From positions 1 through 29,531 of the forward strand of contig CAYQPF010000051.1 of the NCBI GenBank assembly GCA_964419225.1: a stretch of 29,531 bases of DNA, given 5' to 3'. A program made the position numbers and the translations under genes. Under the pieces are notes generated by a model that saw nothing but the letters and a program-made list of their open reading frames with translations, was not told where the DNA came from and did no database searches. Positions 1 through 9,004 of the stretch are shown here, piece by piece. Every line of letters starts with the position of its first letter. Position 1 is the stretch's first letter. This DNA is from CAYQPF01 sp964419225. Its GTDB lineage: Bacteria > Cloacimonadota > Cloacimonadia > Cloacimonadales > CAYQPF01.

Positions 1-3000
1 GAATAGGTAACCCAGTTTACGCCATCACCGTTGAGGTTTTCCATAGTCCATTGGTCAGGTAAAGCAGGAGCTGTTACACCGTCAAAATTCTGTGTATAAG
101 GATAAACAGAATTAATTCCCCAAATACTGAAGGAATTGGGATCGGTAGGATATGTACCAATTGTATTAACATTAGTTGCAACTAATCCGCCATTTGGATT
201 AGAAGCGATATTACCAGCGAGATCCTGAGCGATAACGAAGTATCTTACCACATCTCCACCAGCAAAACCGGTAGTCCCAATGGTGAAGTCGTAAGTAGCT
301 CTGTTTTGAACATTAACTTTGTTAGAATTGTTTCTAACAGGAGGAGCTGCAATAGTTCCAGCAGCACTGAACCATGTACCATTGTTTACATTCCAGTAAA
401 CTCTGGGTGCCAAAGTACCAGTAGCGACACCTGTACCATCAGTAATAGTAACAGATAAGGTTCTGTTTCCAGTTTCAGTAGTGCCTGTTAATGGAGTATA
501 GATGATTCCAGGAGCAGTAATATCTGCAGTTGAAATAGCAAAATCATCAATTACCCAACCTTCAGAATTACCTGAAGAATCAGAGCCAAAGCGGAAACGG
601 AACTGAACTAAAGGTAAGCCCATAAATCCTACTAAATTAGTAGTACTTTGAAGCCATCCGGTTGCAGTGTATGAAGTTGTGTTTGACCATTTTGGAGGTG
701 CGATGGGACCGTTTGTTGATGAGCTATTGTACCATTGTGTACTCACAGCAGTATTAAAAGTAGTACCTGAACCAAGATTAGCATCAACTTTTGTCCAGTT
801 AGTACCATCTGTAGTAGCTTCTAAAATACCAGCATCCCAACCTGCTTCAACCATCATATTATGCCAGAAGGAAAGAGTAGGATCTGCACTTAAGCTTGAG
901 AAATTGAAATAAGGAGATACTAAAGCACAATTTAAACCGTCAGAATAATTTCCTGTTTGTTTAGTAATCCAAGCACTTGTGCCTGAATGTGTAGAATTAA
1001 GAGTAGTCTTTGCAATTGCACCTCTATACCATTCATTTCCACCACCGGTTTCAATAGTAGTCCAACCATTATCAGTTGTACCATCAAAATTCTCAGCAAA
1101 TGGGAAAGTGCTGACAGTAGAAACGATTGAATAAGCATAAGGAGTTGTCGGAGCAGAAGAAATCACATATTTTAATGCAGATAAAGCACTGTAAACACCG
1201 GCGAAACCAGCTACAGGACTTGAGCCAACATTATTAGGAACATCTTTAGCAACGACAAAATATTGAATTACATCACCACCGACAACAGCACTGTTCAACA
1301 AGCTATAGTCCATAGTGAAGGAGAAAGGTGAAGCAGTACTTGTTGTTTGAACAAATTTCCAACCGTTAACAGTACTATTGTTAGCACCGAAAGTATTATT
1401 TTCTGTACTCTTCTTGTAGTATAATCTTGGTTTTCCATTAGTAGAAACATCAACTGGATTGCTTGCATCAGTAATAACAACATTACTAAGAGTTCTGCCA
1501 ACAAGACTACCAGTATTTCCGAAAGGAGTTAAACTGATAGTAGGAGGAATATTATCTGTTGAAGTATAAGTAAACTCATCAGCACCTAAATCAGGAGTGG
1601 TAGCATTTCTTACATCACCGTCGATATCATCAGTGATAGCGAAAGGAGTAGTGATCACAGATGCACCTTCATCAACAATAGTTGTAGAAGAAGATGGAAC
1701 AATGTGAACATTGTAAGGAGAAACAGAACTGATGAAAGGAACATCTTCAGTAACTGCAGCCTGATCAGGAGTAACCACATGAGTCATATATTCAGCTAAA
1801 GTTGGGAAGTAGGTAGTTCCATTATAATAGATATTGGATTTTGCACCTACAACACCGCCGTAATAAAGGTTCTTATTGGTAGTAGCTGTAATATTTGTTA
1901 AATCTGCACCAGCTCTCCATAAACAGATACGGTTTGAAGTAGCACCGGTATTTGCAGTAAGATCAACCTTATTAACAAAGATATTGTTGATCATATCAAC
2001 TGTAGTTGTAGCAACAGCAGCAGCAGTGGTATAGATTGCAGCACTTCTGTTTATACCAGTTCCTGTAGCAGCATAGTTCAATAAAACAGTGTTGTGATAA
2101 ATATTGAATGTTTTACCTGAGCTAAGATACAAACCTGCAGCTGAAGGTGAACCAGTACCAGTAACAGCTTTGATATCATAAACAAAGTTGTTATAGATGT
2201 TGTTCACATTATTGGTTGTTGTGTTTGCAATATAAATACCGGCAGGATAGGATGTACTTGTTCCAGTGTAAGCAAGGTCAAATATTTTGTTTTTGTAAAT
2301 ATTGACAGTTAAACCACTGGTAAGGTAAATACCATATACTGAATAACCTGCAAATAAGGTATTGATTGTGTTGTTATAGATGTTTGCAGATGTGCCTGTA
2401 GTAAGATAAATACCATAAGGACTGCTGTAAGTACTAGAAGTTGAAATATTCTTAATGGTATTATTATAAATACTGGTGCTGTTGGTTGCACCGGTTCCGG
2501 AATAGATACCTGCAGCTGTACCAGTAGAAGTAACGCCATCAATAGTAGTGTTAAACACTTTGAAGTTTGTCTGACTAGTATAGTAAACACCATACATAAA
2601 GACATTACTAATTGTACTGGTTCCGCCACTGATACCGATTTCATTACCGTCATCAGGATAAGTGGAATTACCGGAGAAATAGTAACCGGCATAGCAATCA
2701 GTAATTGTATTGTTATAGAATTTGTTATTGTTGTTAGCAGTCAACAGGGAGGTTGCATTTACGGAATTAACGTAAATACCTCTTGAACTGGAATTAGCCT
2801 TTGTCAGGTTAACATTACAATTCTTGATAATAACATTATTACAGTTATTTCCTGAAGGTCCTTGTAAGTAGTAACCATTTTCCAAATAATCATTTGCTGT
2901 AGTACCTGCATCATTGATATCAATTCCGTCAAAAGTTACATAATCGCAACCGTAAAGGAAAATACCAATATCAGTAGTTGCTACAGTACCAAGCATATTG

Positions 3001-4277
3001 ATGACAGGATTTGCACCAGTACCTGATTTTTGGAAGATAATTGGATTAGCAGCAGTACCAGTAGCAGCCAAAGCTAAGGCATAATTATAAGGAGCTGCAC
3101 CTGCGGTAACGTTAAAGGTTTGACCGGCAGTAACATTAAAAGTTACGGGACCGCCAATACCAACGATATTTAAATCATTGTTAGCAGCAGTAAAGGAGGT
3201 ATAGTTTCTTGAACCAGAACCAGCCTGATCAATAGTATAAATTCCGCTCATAGGAGCTTTAACTTCTCTATTGCCTGCAGGATCTGTAACAGTAGGAACA
3301 CGAGCACCAGCAACATTTACAGAGGTACATTGACCATCAATAAAATTTCCTGGAAGAGCAGTAGCAGAAACATCATATGCTAACCAGAAATAATTATTAC
3401 CATTAGCTAAGGTTTGAGTTCCTGTAAAAGTGATCGTTCCATTGGGATTAGTAACAGCAGTACCAAAAGGAGTAGTTGTACTAAAGCTTGTAGAAGCTCC
3501 GGTATAATAACATTTAGCACTGGTTAAATCAGATACAGCAGTAGTACCTGTGGTATTAAATGTAACTGAGCTTGTTGCGAGAGGGCTGGCATCACCGGTT
3601 GTAACAACCTGCAAGGCAAGAATTGCTGCATTGGTTGTACCAGGAACAACGGCACCGGTAATTTGCTGAGTCGTACTTGAAACATAGCTCATATTTGAAG
3701 GTTGGAAGACTTCGATGTCATCAACATACATATCATTACCATATCTACTATAAGCATAGAACATGATGTAGTTGGTTGCACCGTTGAAAGTACTTGGAAT
3801 CATAAAGGAATATTGATACCAGCCAATAGCTGCTTCAACAGGAGCTAAAGTATAAGAACGGTTAACCTTACCAATCCAGGTAGCACCGGTAAGCGAATTG
3901 GTAGTGTTGACATAAACACCAACTGAGTCATAAGTGGTCGGATAACCACTATCTCTATACATCCAGAATCTGACTTTGGCTGCAGTGTATGCAGACAAAT
4001 TGGTTGCCGGGGTTGATAGTAAAGCACTATGCCCGGATGTATAAGTCCAGCTTTTGTATTCAGCCATTGCAGCACCACTATGAGGGGCAATACCTGAAGG
4101 ATGAGCTGTTGTCGTAGCTCTGGTCCACAATGCGGTTGTAGTAGTACCTGTGACTAATACATTCGTCCATCCTGTGGGAGGGAATGTGGTCCCGTCGAAT
4201 GATTCTGTTAAAATTGTTTGAGCCATTAAGCCCAAAGCTGCTATTACGAAAATCATCGTAAATAGTAATTTTTTCAT
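1..4277 (-). CDS. Giant secreted beta-helix surface protein, 3' end outside the window
   Basis: The frame is open from an ATG at 4277 to the window edge (about 1425 codons, no stop), so the C-terminus is missing. An AAAGGAGAG ribosome site lies just upstream. Residues 1-20 are a signal peptide (MKKLLF..., cleavage after LMAQ). Residues 21-195 resemble a choice-of-anchor J domain (ESFDGTTFPPTGW, ending GNDMYVDDIEV). Residues 196-336 match the N-terminal domain associated with BNR-repeat proteins (VVTTGDASPLATSSVTFNTT). Residues 340-840 are a right-handed parallel beta-helix with repeated GIY...IYNNTI coils. After this come two copies of a module ending GGDV(I/V)xYFV(V/I)A(K/Q)D (near 908-1050 and 1247-1380), separated by another anchor-J-like domain and followed by the start of a further one. 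It is probably an exported adhesin or carbohydrate-active surface protein; no catalytic residues can be assigned. A C-terminal sorting domain is expected beyond the edge but not seen. Confidence 0.9.
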   Translation of the reverse strand, partial: MKKLLFTMIFVIAALGLMAQTILTESFDGTTFPPTGWTNVLVTGTTTTALWTRATTTAHPSGIAPHSGAAMAEYKSWTYTSGHSALLSTPATNLSAYTAAKVRFWMYRDSGYPTTYDSVGVYVNTTNSLTGATWIGKVNRSYTLAPVEAAIGWYQYSFMIPSTFNGATNYIMFYAYSRYGNDMYVDDIEVFQPSNMSYVSSTTQQITGAVVPGTTNAAILALQVVTTGDASPLATSSVTFNTTGTTAVSDLTSAKCYYTGASTSFSTTTPFGTAVTNPNGTITFTGTQTLANGNNYFWLAYDVSATALPGNFIDGQCTSVNVAGARVPTVTDPAGNREVKAPMSGIYTIDQAGSGSRNYTSFTAANNDLNIVGIGGPVTFNVTAGQTFNVTAGAAPYNYALALAATGTAANPIIFQKSGTGANPVINMLGTVATTDIGIFLYGCDYVTFDGIDINDAGTTANDYLENGYYLQGPSGNNCNNVIIKNCNVNLTKANSSSRGIYVNSVNATSLLTANNNNKFYNNTITDCYAGYYFSGNSTYPDDGNEIGISGGTSTISNVFMYGVYYTSQTNFKVFNTTIDGVTSTGTAAGIYSGTGATNSTSIYNNTIKNISTSSTYSSPYGIYLTTGTSANIYNNTINTLFAGYSVYGIYLTSGLTVNIYKNKIFDLAYTGTSTSYPAGIYIANTTTNNVNNIYNNFVYDIKAVTGTGSPSAAGLYLSSGKTFNIYHNTVLLNYAATGTGINRSAAIYTTAAAVATTTVDMINNIFVNKVDLTANTGATSNRICLWRAGADLTNITATTNKNLYYGGVVGAKSNIYYNGTTYFPTLAEYMTHVVTPDQAAVTEDVPFISSVSPYNVHIVPSSSTTIVDEGASVITTPFAITDDIDGDVRNATTPDLGADEFTYTSTDNIPPTISLTPFGNTGSLVGRTLSNVVITDASNPVDVSTNGKPRLYYKKSTENNTFGANNSTVNGWKFVQTTSTASPFSFTMDYSLLNSAVVGGDVIQYFVVAKDVPNNVGSSPVAGFAGVYSALSALKYVISSAPTTPYAYSIVSTVSTFPFAENFDGTTDNGWTTIETGGGNEWYRGAIAKTTLNSTHSGTSAWITKQTGNYSDGLNCALVSPYFNFSSLSADPTLSFWHNMMVEAGWDAGILEATTDGTNWTKVDANLGSGTTFNTAVSTQWYNSSSTNGPIAPPKWSNTTSYTATGWLQSTTNLVGFMGLPLVQFRFRFGSDSSGNSEGWVIDDFAISTADITAPGIIYTPLTGTTETGNRTLSVTITDGTGVATGTLAPRVYWNVNNGTWFSAAGTIAAPPVRNNSNKVNVQNRATYDFTIGTTGFAGGDVVRYFVIAQDLAGNIASNPNGGLVATNVNTIGTYPTDPNSFSIWGINSVYPYTQNFDGVTAPALPDQWTMENLNGDGVNWVTY

Positions 4278-4368
4278 ACTCTTCTCTCCTTTTTTTATTT
4301 TGAGTTAAATTGGTTAAAATTCAAAATTTGGAATAATCCAATTCATTTTGACATTAAACAAAAATTAT

Positions 4369-4389
4369 TATCCGACAGCATATCGGATA
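4369..4389 (-). promoter_or_regulatory. Inverted repeat in the leader of the first surface-protein gene
   Basis: TATCCGA at 4369-4375 and TCGGATA at 4383-4389 form a perfect 7-bp inverted repeat around a 7-nt loop. It lies about 90-110 nt upstream of the ATG at 4277 and downstream of the promoter candidate at 4528-4555, so it would be a hairpin in the 5' leader or a protein-binding site. There is no T-tract, so it is not a terminator. Function is unknown. Confidence 0.4.
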
Positions 4390-4527
4390 TAAACCCAAAC
4401 ACTTATGATAAAATAAATATCAAAAAATAAGGACAGAGGCTGAGAGTGTAAAACAAATTAAGCAAATAGCAAACCTCTTATAAAAAAACTCCTTATTCTT
4501 ATTTTCCCCTATTTTTTTCCATACGGT

Positions 4528-4555
4528 ATTATCTTTTCTTTCAAAAAGTTGTCAA
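4528..4555 (-). promoter_or_regulatory. Sigma-70-type promoter for the first surface-protein gene
   Basis: On the minus strand TTGACA (4555-4550) is followed by a 16-nt spacer and GATAAT (4533-4528). An A-rich stretch of the UP-element kind lies directly upstream of the -35 box. The next gene on this strand starts at 4277, so the transcript would carry a leader of about 240 nt. The rest of the 4278-4780 gap is AT-rich, with no supported gene, one hairpin (4369-4389) and the stem at 4692-4726. Confidence 0.55.
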
Positions 4556-4691
4556 TTTATTTTTTTTTATTCTTCTATATATACAGTTAAGTCATTGATT
4601 TTTGTTTATCTAAGCCAAGCATTACTATGAAATCTAAAATACAACAATAGAGTCTTTGGTCTGGGGGGTAGTTGAGATTTGATTGAAAAGC

Positions 4692-4726
4692 ACTACCCTC
4701 CGTCAGTATTGCTGATGAAGGGTAGT
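4692..4726 (-). terminator. Stem-loop terminator after the second surface-protein gene
   Basis: ACTACCCT (4692-4699) pairs with AGGGTAGT (4719-4726), and TCAG/CTGA extend the stem inside, giving about 15 pairs with one mismatch and one G-T wobble. It lies about 55 nt beyond the stop of the gene at 4781-7909. The minus-strand tail is short (GTGCTTTTC) and the plus-strand tail is TTTATTATT, so it may be a weak or bidirectional terminator. Confidence 0.55.
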
Positions 4727-4780
4727 TTATTATTCACTGTTTCTTAGGGTTTACGCCCTGGAGAAGCAGTTCATTTGTAA

Positions 4781-7700
4781 TTAGGGAGCTAAAGGAGAAG
4801 CTACAACTTTGTAGAATTTCTTTGTGGCAGTGCCAACAGGAATGGAAGCAACATAGTTGTTAGCTGTTGGAGCGATAATTGAAGCACCCCATTCGCCAAG
4901 TTCCCAGGAAGCGTTTGGATTATCAGTTGAATAAACAGTATAGCTGTTAGCACCAGCAACAGAAGCCCAATCCAATCTGATTGTTGTAGCGTCAACGTTG
5001 GTGATAGTAACAACAGGAGACAATTGGGAAGCAACGGAAATAACCTGAGTTCCGCTGGAAATACCTGTACCATTATAACCTGCAGCTACAACAAGACTCC
5101 ATTCTGTAGGAGATGTTTTAACAGTAGCCATAGCAGGATATGTAATAGAAGTAAGCAGACTTGGCATCATATACCAGCTGTCTGTTGCAGGTTTGTAAAC
5201 GAAAACGAAGTTTGATGTTGAGGACCAGGCACCACCCTGGCTACCACCGGCAATAATAATACCTTCGGTACCCCATGTATCGCCATCAATACGATAAATA
5301 CCACCTACAGGATAATCAGCGAATCTGTTATTATTCTGGGTTTTACTGAGTAATGATTGTTCCAGAGTCATTGCAGATGGTGGAGTATTAGTTGTGCTTT
5401 GTGTTAAAGATGAAGCTCCTGGGAAACGGGTTGGAGCGACATTCCAGTCAATTACAGTAGGGTCAGTCAAACTGATAGTACCTACATAAACAGTACTGGT
5501 AAGTTCACCTAAATCATTAACACCGGCAACATAAACCAAAGTATTTCCGGTAATAGCTAAAGCACCACCGAAAACAGCTGAAGGCAGAGAAGTTGCTGAA
5601 GACCAAACATCAGTTACAGTATTATATACAAATACATCAGCTCTATAGTTACCAGATGTAAATGCATCAATACCTCCGGCAACATAAATGTACTGACCGT
5701 AGGTAACTGCTTTACACCAGGCAAGAGTAATTGGCAGAGGAGCCACGGTTTCCCAAGTTCCCATTACTGTGGAACGATATACTGTGTTATAATATGAATC
5801 AACACTGTTCGAACCGCCAATAACAAAAAGTTGGTCACCCACAATAGCTGTAGCATGGAAGAGATTACTTACAGGCAAATTTGGTAAAGATATCCAGGTA
5901 TTTGCATGTATATTATAAGCAAGTACTTCTGTACCAAGAGATCCACTTCCACCCACACTAAGAACATAACCTGTTCCATCGGCAGCAACATAGCCAACAC
6001 CGCTACCGGCATAATTTGGAGCAGGAATAGCAGCACCGGCAGTCCAGGCAGATCCGCCAACAGGATAACCTGCTGCAACTGATAATGTGGTAGTCAGTTC
6101 ATTATTAGTGGCAAGTAAATCACCGACCAACTGAGTAGTAACAGTTACAGTATAGTCACCAGGAGCAGTTGGAGTCCAGTTAGCGAAAGTAAGCTGGGTA
6201 GTTCCGCCTGTAGCCAAGGAAGTTGCTCTTTGGATTGAACTGTAGGTACCGGGAGTGATAGTCATTTGAACATTGAAGGTTTCGGTAGAAGTACCGTTAT
6301 TTATGACAGTTGCTTTAGGAGAGATAGCTGATCCGACAGGTTGAAGGGTTGGGATGTTGTTAATAGAAACAACAGCCACATCATGAGCAAGAGCATTGCT
6401 AACAGTGATGTTATCAACATATAAGTCATTACCGTAAGCACTAATACCATGGAATTTGACTTTGTTTGTTCCTGCAGGCAGAGGTATTGATTTAGTTGCC
6501 CATTGTTCTGCTGTAGGAATAAATGTACCAGTAAGTGTTCCACCAGTATTTAAGGGGCCAGCAGAACCACCGTCATAGATGATCAGGCTGGTATAGGTTG
6601 ACCCGCCATCAGTTGATGCTAAGATTTCCAATTGATCGTTTTCACCTGAATAAGTAGCATAAGCATGGTTAAAGGATAAAGTTGCATTGGAAGTGCCTAT
6701 GTTAAAAAGAGGAGAAATCATATCCAGAGTTCCGCTGGAGATACTATAGAAATTAGCTTTGGCACTTCCGGTTCCTGGAGCACCATAGCCATTAGGAGTA
6801 CCTAAGACCCAGGGAGTTGCTGCCAAAGTCCAACCTTCCGGAGGGAAAGTAGTACTGGAGAAATCCTGAGTAAAGGGAATTTCCAGAGGAGCTATGATAT
6901 TGATGTTAGCAATCTGAGTATTATTAGCAGCATTACCATCACCAAAAAGAGTTGTGGTTACGGTTATTGTATGAGTTCCAGCTGTTGTAGGAACCCAGTC
7001 ACTAAAAGTAACCTGTTGAGAAGTAAGAGATGCTAATAAGGTTACAGTCTGAGTGGAAGTATAGCCACCAGGTGTGATAGACATATTGACAGTGAAAGTC
7101 TTGGGATTAAGTCCATAGTTTCTCACTGTAGCTTTGGGAGCGATTGTGGCATTAATTGGTTGTGGTGTAGTAACATCAACAGAAAAGACACCAACATCTG
7201 AAGCAAGAAGTGCATTTGGAGTAAAAGTATATATCATACCAGATGTTAAAAATGCCACATGAGCAGTACCTACTGTATTGTTTGGTACAGTAGAACTATA
7301 GGTTGGAGGAGAAGCAGGTGTTACGCTGATATAGTTACTCGCGGCATCATTAATACCAATAGATACCGATTCAGAGCCACCAGGTACATTTCCCATAGTA
7401 CCATATACAAATTCAACTTTATTAGTTGTTTCGTAGAGTTTAATCTGGAAATTGATTAAATTAGTAGTACCGACATACCAGGCAATATCCTTGAATTGTA
7501 CGGTTAATACTCTGGTAGTTCCAGTACCAGTTAAAACATATGAAACAGTACCAGTGGCACTGGTACCCAAATCGTCCCAAAATGCAGCTAAAGCTGGTCT
7601 GACAGTTGTAGAATTAATTACGTTTGTCCAAGCATTAGATGTATTAGCTGTACCTAAAGTTACAAAACCATTTGTACATGATTTGAATTGAGTATAAACA

Positions 7701-7909
7701 ACTCCATCATAAACAAAACTGAAACCAATATCAGTTGCAGCTGATAATCCGTCATCAACAGATGCACCGGTAAGTGTTGTTCCACCGGTAATTTCAGTAT
7801 ATGTACCAGTACTTGAACCGAATGTATAATCAGTTACAGTAGCCTGGAGACTAAGTGACATGCCAAACAGGACAAGCATTAGCGTTGTCATAATTAATAA
7901 TTTTTTCAT
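4781..7909 (-). CDS. Secreted Kelch/anchor-J/CARDB mosaic surface protein
   Basis: A 1042-residue exported protein. The signal peptide is residues 1-23 (MKKLLIMTTL..., ending LQA). Residues 24-230 form a beta-rich domain (FxYDGVxYTQ, TNGFVTLG, ALAAFWDDL) common in large surface proteins of this group. Residues 237-340 and 505-612 are two related CARDB-like modules, each with a (S/T)PKATVxNxG strand and WxPTxxGxxTxTVTT. Between them (about 341-500) lies a choice-of-anchor J domain (FTQDFSSTTFPPEGW, ending GNDLYVDNITV). Residues 617-930 are Kelch-type repeats (VxGDQLFVIGGSN, YGQYIYVAGG), predicted to fold as a beta-propeller. Residues 945-1042 are a fibronectin-III-like domain ending FYKVVASPLAP. 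Unlike the protein at 9086-12124 it has no YPNPFNP sorting domain, so its anchoring is unclear. It likely acts in binding at the cell surface; the ligand is unknown. Confidence 0.92.
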   Translation of the reverse strand: MKKLLIMTTLMLVLFGMSLSLQATVTDYTFGSSTGTYTEITGGTTLTGASVDDGLSAATDIGFSFVYDGVVYTQFKSCTNGFVTLGTANTSNAWTNVINSTTVRPALAAFWDDLGTSATGTVSYVLTGTGTTRVLTVQFKDIAWYVGTTNLINFQIKLYETTNKVEFVYGTMGNVPGGSESVSIGINDAASNYISVTPASPPTYSSTVPNNTVGTAHVAFLTSGMIYTFTPNALLASDVGVFSVDVTTPQPINATIAPKATVRNYGLNPKTFTVNMSITPGGYTSTQTVTLLASLTSQQVTFSDWVPTTAGTHTITVTTTLFGDGNAANNTQIANINIIAPLEIPFTQDFSSTTFPPEGWTLAATPWVLGTPNGYGAPGTGSAKANFYSISSGTLDMISPLFNIGTSNATLSFNHAYATYSGENDQLEILASTDGGSTYTSLIIYDGGSAGPLNTGGTLTGTFIPTAEQWATKSIPLPAGTNKVKFHGISAYGNDLYVDNITVSNALAHDVAVVSINNIPTLQPVGSAISPKATVINNGTSTETFNVQMTITPGTYSSIQRATSLATGGTTQLTFANWTPTAPGDYTVTVTTQLVGDLLATNNELTTTLSVAAGYPVGGSAWTAGAAIPAPNYAGSGVGYVAADGTGYVLSVGGSGSLGTEVLAYNIHANTWISLPNLPVSNLFHATAIVGDQLFVIGGSNSVDSYYNTVYRSTVMGTWETVAPLPITLAWCKAVTYGQYIYVAGGIDAFTSGNYRADVFVYNTVTDVWSSATSLPSAVFGGALAITGNTLVYVAGVNDLGELTSTVYVGTISLTDPTVIDWNVAPTRFPGASSLTQSTTNTPPSAMTLEQSLLSKTQNNNRFADYPVGGIYRIDGDTWGTEGIIIAGGSQGGAWSSTSNFVFVYKPATDSWYMMPSLLTSITYPAMATVKTSPTEWSLVVAAGYNGTGISSGTQVISVASQLSPVVTITNVDATTIRLDWASVAGANSYTVYSTDNPNASWELGEWGASIIAPTANNYVASIPVGTATKKFYKVVASPLAP

Positions 7910-7951
7910 ATTCTTTACTCCCTCTTGAGCTTAAGAAACATAAGTTAATAA

Positions 7952-7981
7952 TAAAAGTCGGAAGCAAATTCCTGACTTTTA
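7952..7981 (-). promoter_or_regulatory. Terminator-like hairpin in the leader of the second surface-protein gene
   Basis: TAAAAGTC (7952-7959) pairs with GACTTTTA (7974-7981), and GGAA/TTCC extend the stem to 12 pairs with one bulged base and a 5-nt loop. On the minus strand the stem runs into TTATTATT about 45 nt before the ATG at 7909. This is the form of an intrinsic terminator placed inside a leader, so attenuation is possible. It could equally be an mRNA-stabilising hairpin. No anti-terminator partner was identified. Confidence 0.45.
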
Positions 7982-7997
7982 AACATTTTTCAAATAC

Positions 7998-8018
7998 TAA
8001 CCGTAAAAAATACGGTTA
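7998..8018 (-). promoter_or_regulatory. Perfect inverted repeat upstream of the second surface-protein gene
   Basis: TAACCGTA (7998-8005) and TACGGTTA (8011-8018) are a perfect 8-bp inverted repeat around five A residues, about 90-110 nt upstream of the ATG at 7909. The position matches that of the inverted repeat at 4369-4389 before the first surface-protein gene, but the sequence differs. It may be an RNA hairpin or an operator. Confidence 0.4.
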
Positions 8019-8194
8019 CTACTTACATTAAATATACAAATTAATGAGTTAAGGATATATCAATAGAGCTATGCTGAAATTTGAAAAAAACACTAAAAAC
8101 CAAAGCACAATACTCTAATACTTATTCCTTATTCTTTTATTTCCTTAAAACTCTGTTCTAAATAAACAGGATTAGCGTTTTAGGATTGGTGGAT

Positions 8195-8404
8195 TTACTT
8201 GGAAGAATTACTTCCGGTTTGTTTGCGACGGTTGTGGTTAAGATTCAAAAAACTGGCTGAGTGTGTGGAAGCTGTCTTTCGAGATTTTTTATTATCTATA
8301 TTTCTTTTAATATTAATCGAATCTGTAGATGCTTCATAAAAGCGATCCTGTAGATTTGCATCAGGAAAGAAACAAAAATCAATTTCCCAAAAAAGAGAAT
8401 TCAT
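8195..8404 (-). CDS. Possible small hypothetical protein, 69 aa
   Basis: I do not recognise this protein. It begins MNSLFWEIDFCFFPDANLQD and has a polar C-terminal half rich in Ser, Asn, Lys and Arg, without a signal peptide or membrane segment. In its favour, an AAGAGG ribosome site lies 4 nt before the ATG, and a good promoter (8473-8501) ends about 60 nt upstream on the same strand. Against it are its short length, the AT-rich context, degenerate repeats on its upstream side, and no family I can name. It also lies inside what would be the long leader of the gene at 4781-7909, so it could be a leader peptide, a decayed gene fragment or chance. Confidence 0.35.
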   Translation of the reverse strand: MNSLFWEIDFCFFPDANLQDRFYEASTDSINIKRNIDNKKSRKTASTHSASFLNLNHNRRKQTGSNSSK

Positions 8405-8472
8405 ACAACCTCTTAGTTTAACATATTATTAAAATAAACTTTAAATTCAGTACTTTGAATTCCACATTGCAA

Positions 8473-8501
8473 AAAATAGGATATTAGATTTACCTTGTCA
8501 A
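8473..8501 (-). promoter_or_regulatory. Sigma-70-type promoter upstream of the small ORF
   Basis: On the minus strand TTGACA (8501-8496) is followed by a 17-nt spacer and TATTTT (8478-8473). A-rich sequence of UP-element character precedes the -35 box. Transcription would start near 8466, about 60 nt before the small ORF at 8404. It could continue to the surface-protein gene at 7909, giving a leader of roughly 550 nt. Confidence 0.5.
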
Positions 8502-8735
8502 GATAAAAAATGTTTTTTTTCATTTTTTTAAAGATAGAAATATTTCCGGGAATGTAACCGCGAGTTATGCGAGTTAAACGTAGGGGGAAGGGAGAAATTG
8601 AGAGTTAAGAGTTGAGAGTTGGAGGAAGGGAGGGAAATGGACTATATGGACAGAAAATTATGTTGAGAAGAAACAGAAAACCCAAATAGTTACAATTATT
8701 TCTCTTTTCACTTATTCGTATAATTCGTGAAATTA

Positions 8736-8760
8736 GTGGTTAAAGCTCTCGAAAAAAGGG
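8736..8760. repeat. Local direct repeat, partner at 8983-9012
   Basis: Both copies begin GTGGT(T)AAAGCTCTC and end GAAAAA(A)GGG. The second copy carries five extra bases (TTAGTAC region) between these parts and runs into the terminator stem at 9010. The copies are about 250 bp apart in the same orientation. Confidence 0.6.
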
Positions 8761-8840
8761 TTGGATCGGACGTTTAATAGAACGCAGATTTACGCAGTAT
8801 TCGCAGGTTATCGCTGGTATATAGTCGTCATTCAAGAATC

Positions 8841-8913
8841 GGAAATTGAGAATTAGGTCAGACGAATCGGATTGGTCGGACGTGTCATTAAAAAACCAGT
8901 CTGAAGGCTGGTT
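8841..8913. repeat. Dispersed intergenic repeat, copy A
   Basis: Positions 8841-8887 match 12752-12798 at 38 of 47 positions by hand alignment, sharing GGAAATTG, GAATTAGGTC, GTCGGAC and TGTCA. The copy ends in a hairpin, AACCAGTC (8894-8901) with GGCTGGTT (8906-8913) around TGAA. A similar hairpin ends the copy at 12362-12427. No ORF or transposase is associated, so this is more like a short non-autonomous repeat or decayed mobile sequence than an insertion sequence. Confidence 0.55.
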
Positions 8914-9004
8914 ATACTTAAGAATTGGACAAATGATTATTTGTCCCTACTAGCGGATCCACAACTAACCACGTCCCCATTTGTGGTAAAGCTCTCTTAG
9001 TACG

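Larger units (their letters stand above)
8502..9004. other. Non-coding gap filled with degenerate repeat text
   Basis: No gene is supported between the promoter at 8501 and the terminator at 9005. The stretch is a patchwork: GAGTT-rich text (8595-8625), a stretch with repeated ACGCAG words (8782-8812), an internal duplication (8736-8760 and 8983-9012), and a copy of a dispersed repeat with a hairpin (8841-8913). Stops occur in all frames. Confidence 0.5.

Noticed and set aside
932..4090. Several 69-127-codon frames in other phases within the first gene.
   Set aside because: All lie in a single alternate phase of one long open frame with clear domains and signal peptide; they are shadows.
4747..4760. 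Small inverted repeat AGGG/CCCT just after the stop of the gene at 4781-7909.
   Set aside because: Only four pairs, no T-tract; the longer stem at 4692-4726 explains termination better.
5024..7691. Plus-strand frames of 60-80 codons antisense to the Kelch protein gene.
   Set aside because: No ribosome sites and biased composition caused by the Thr/Val/Ser-rich sense protein.
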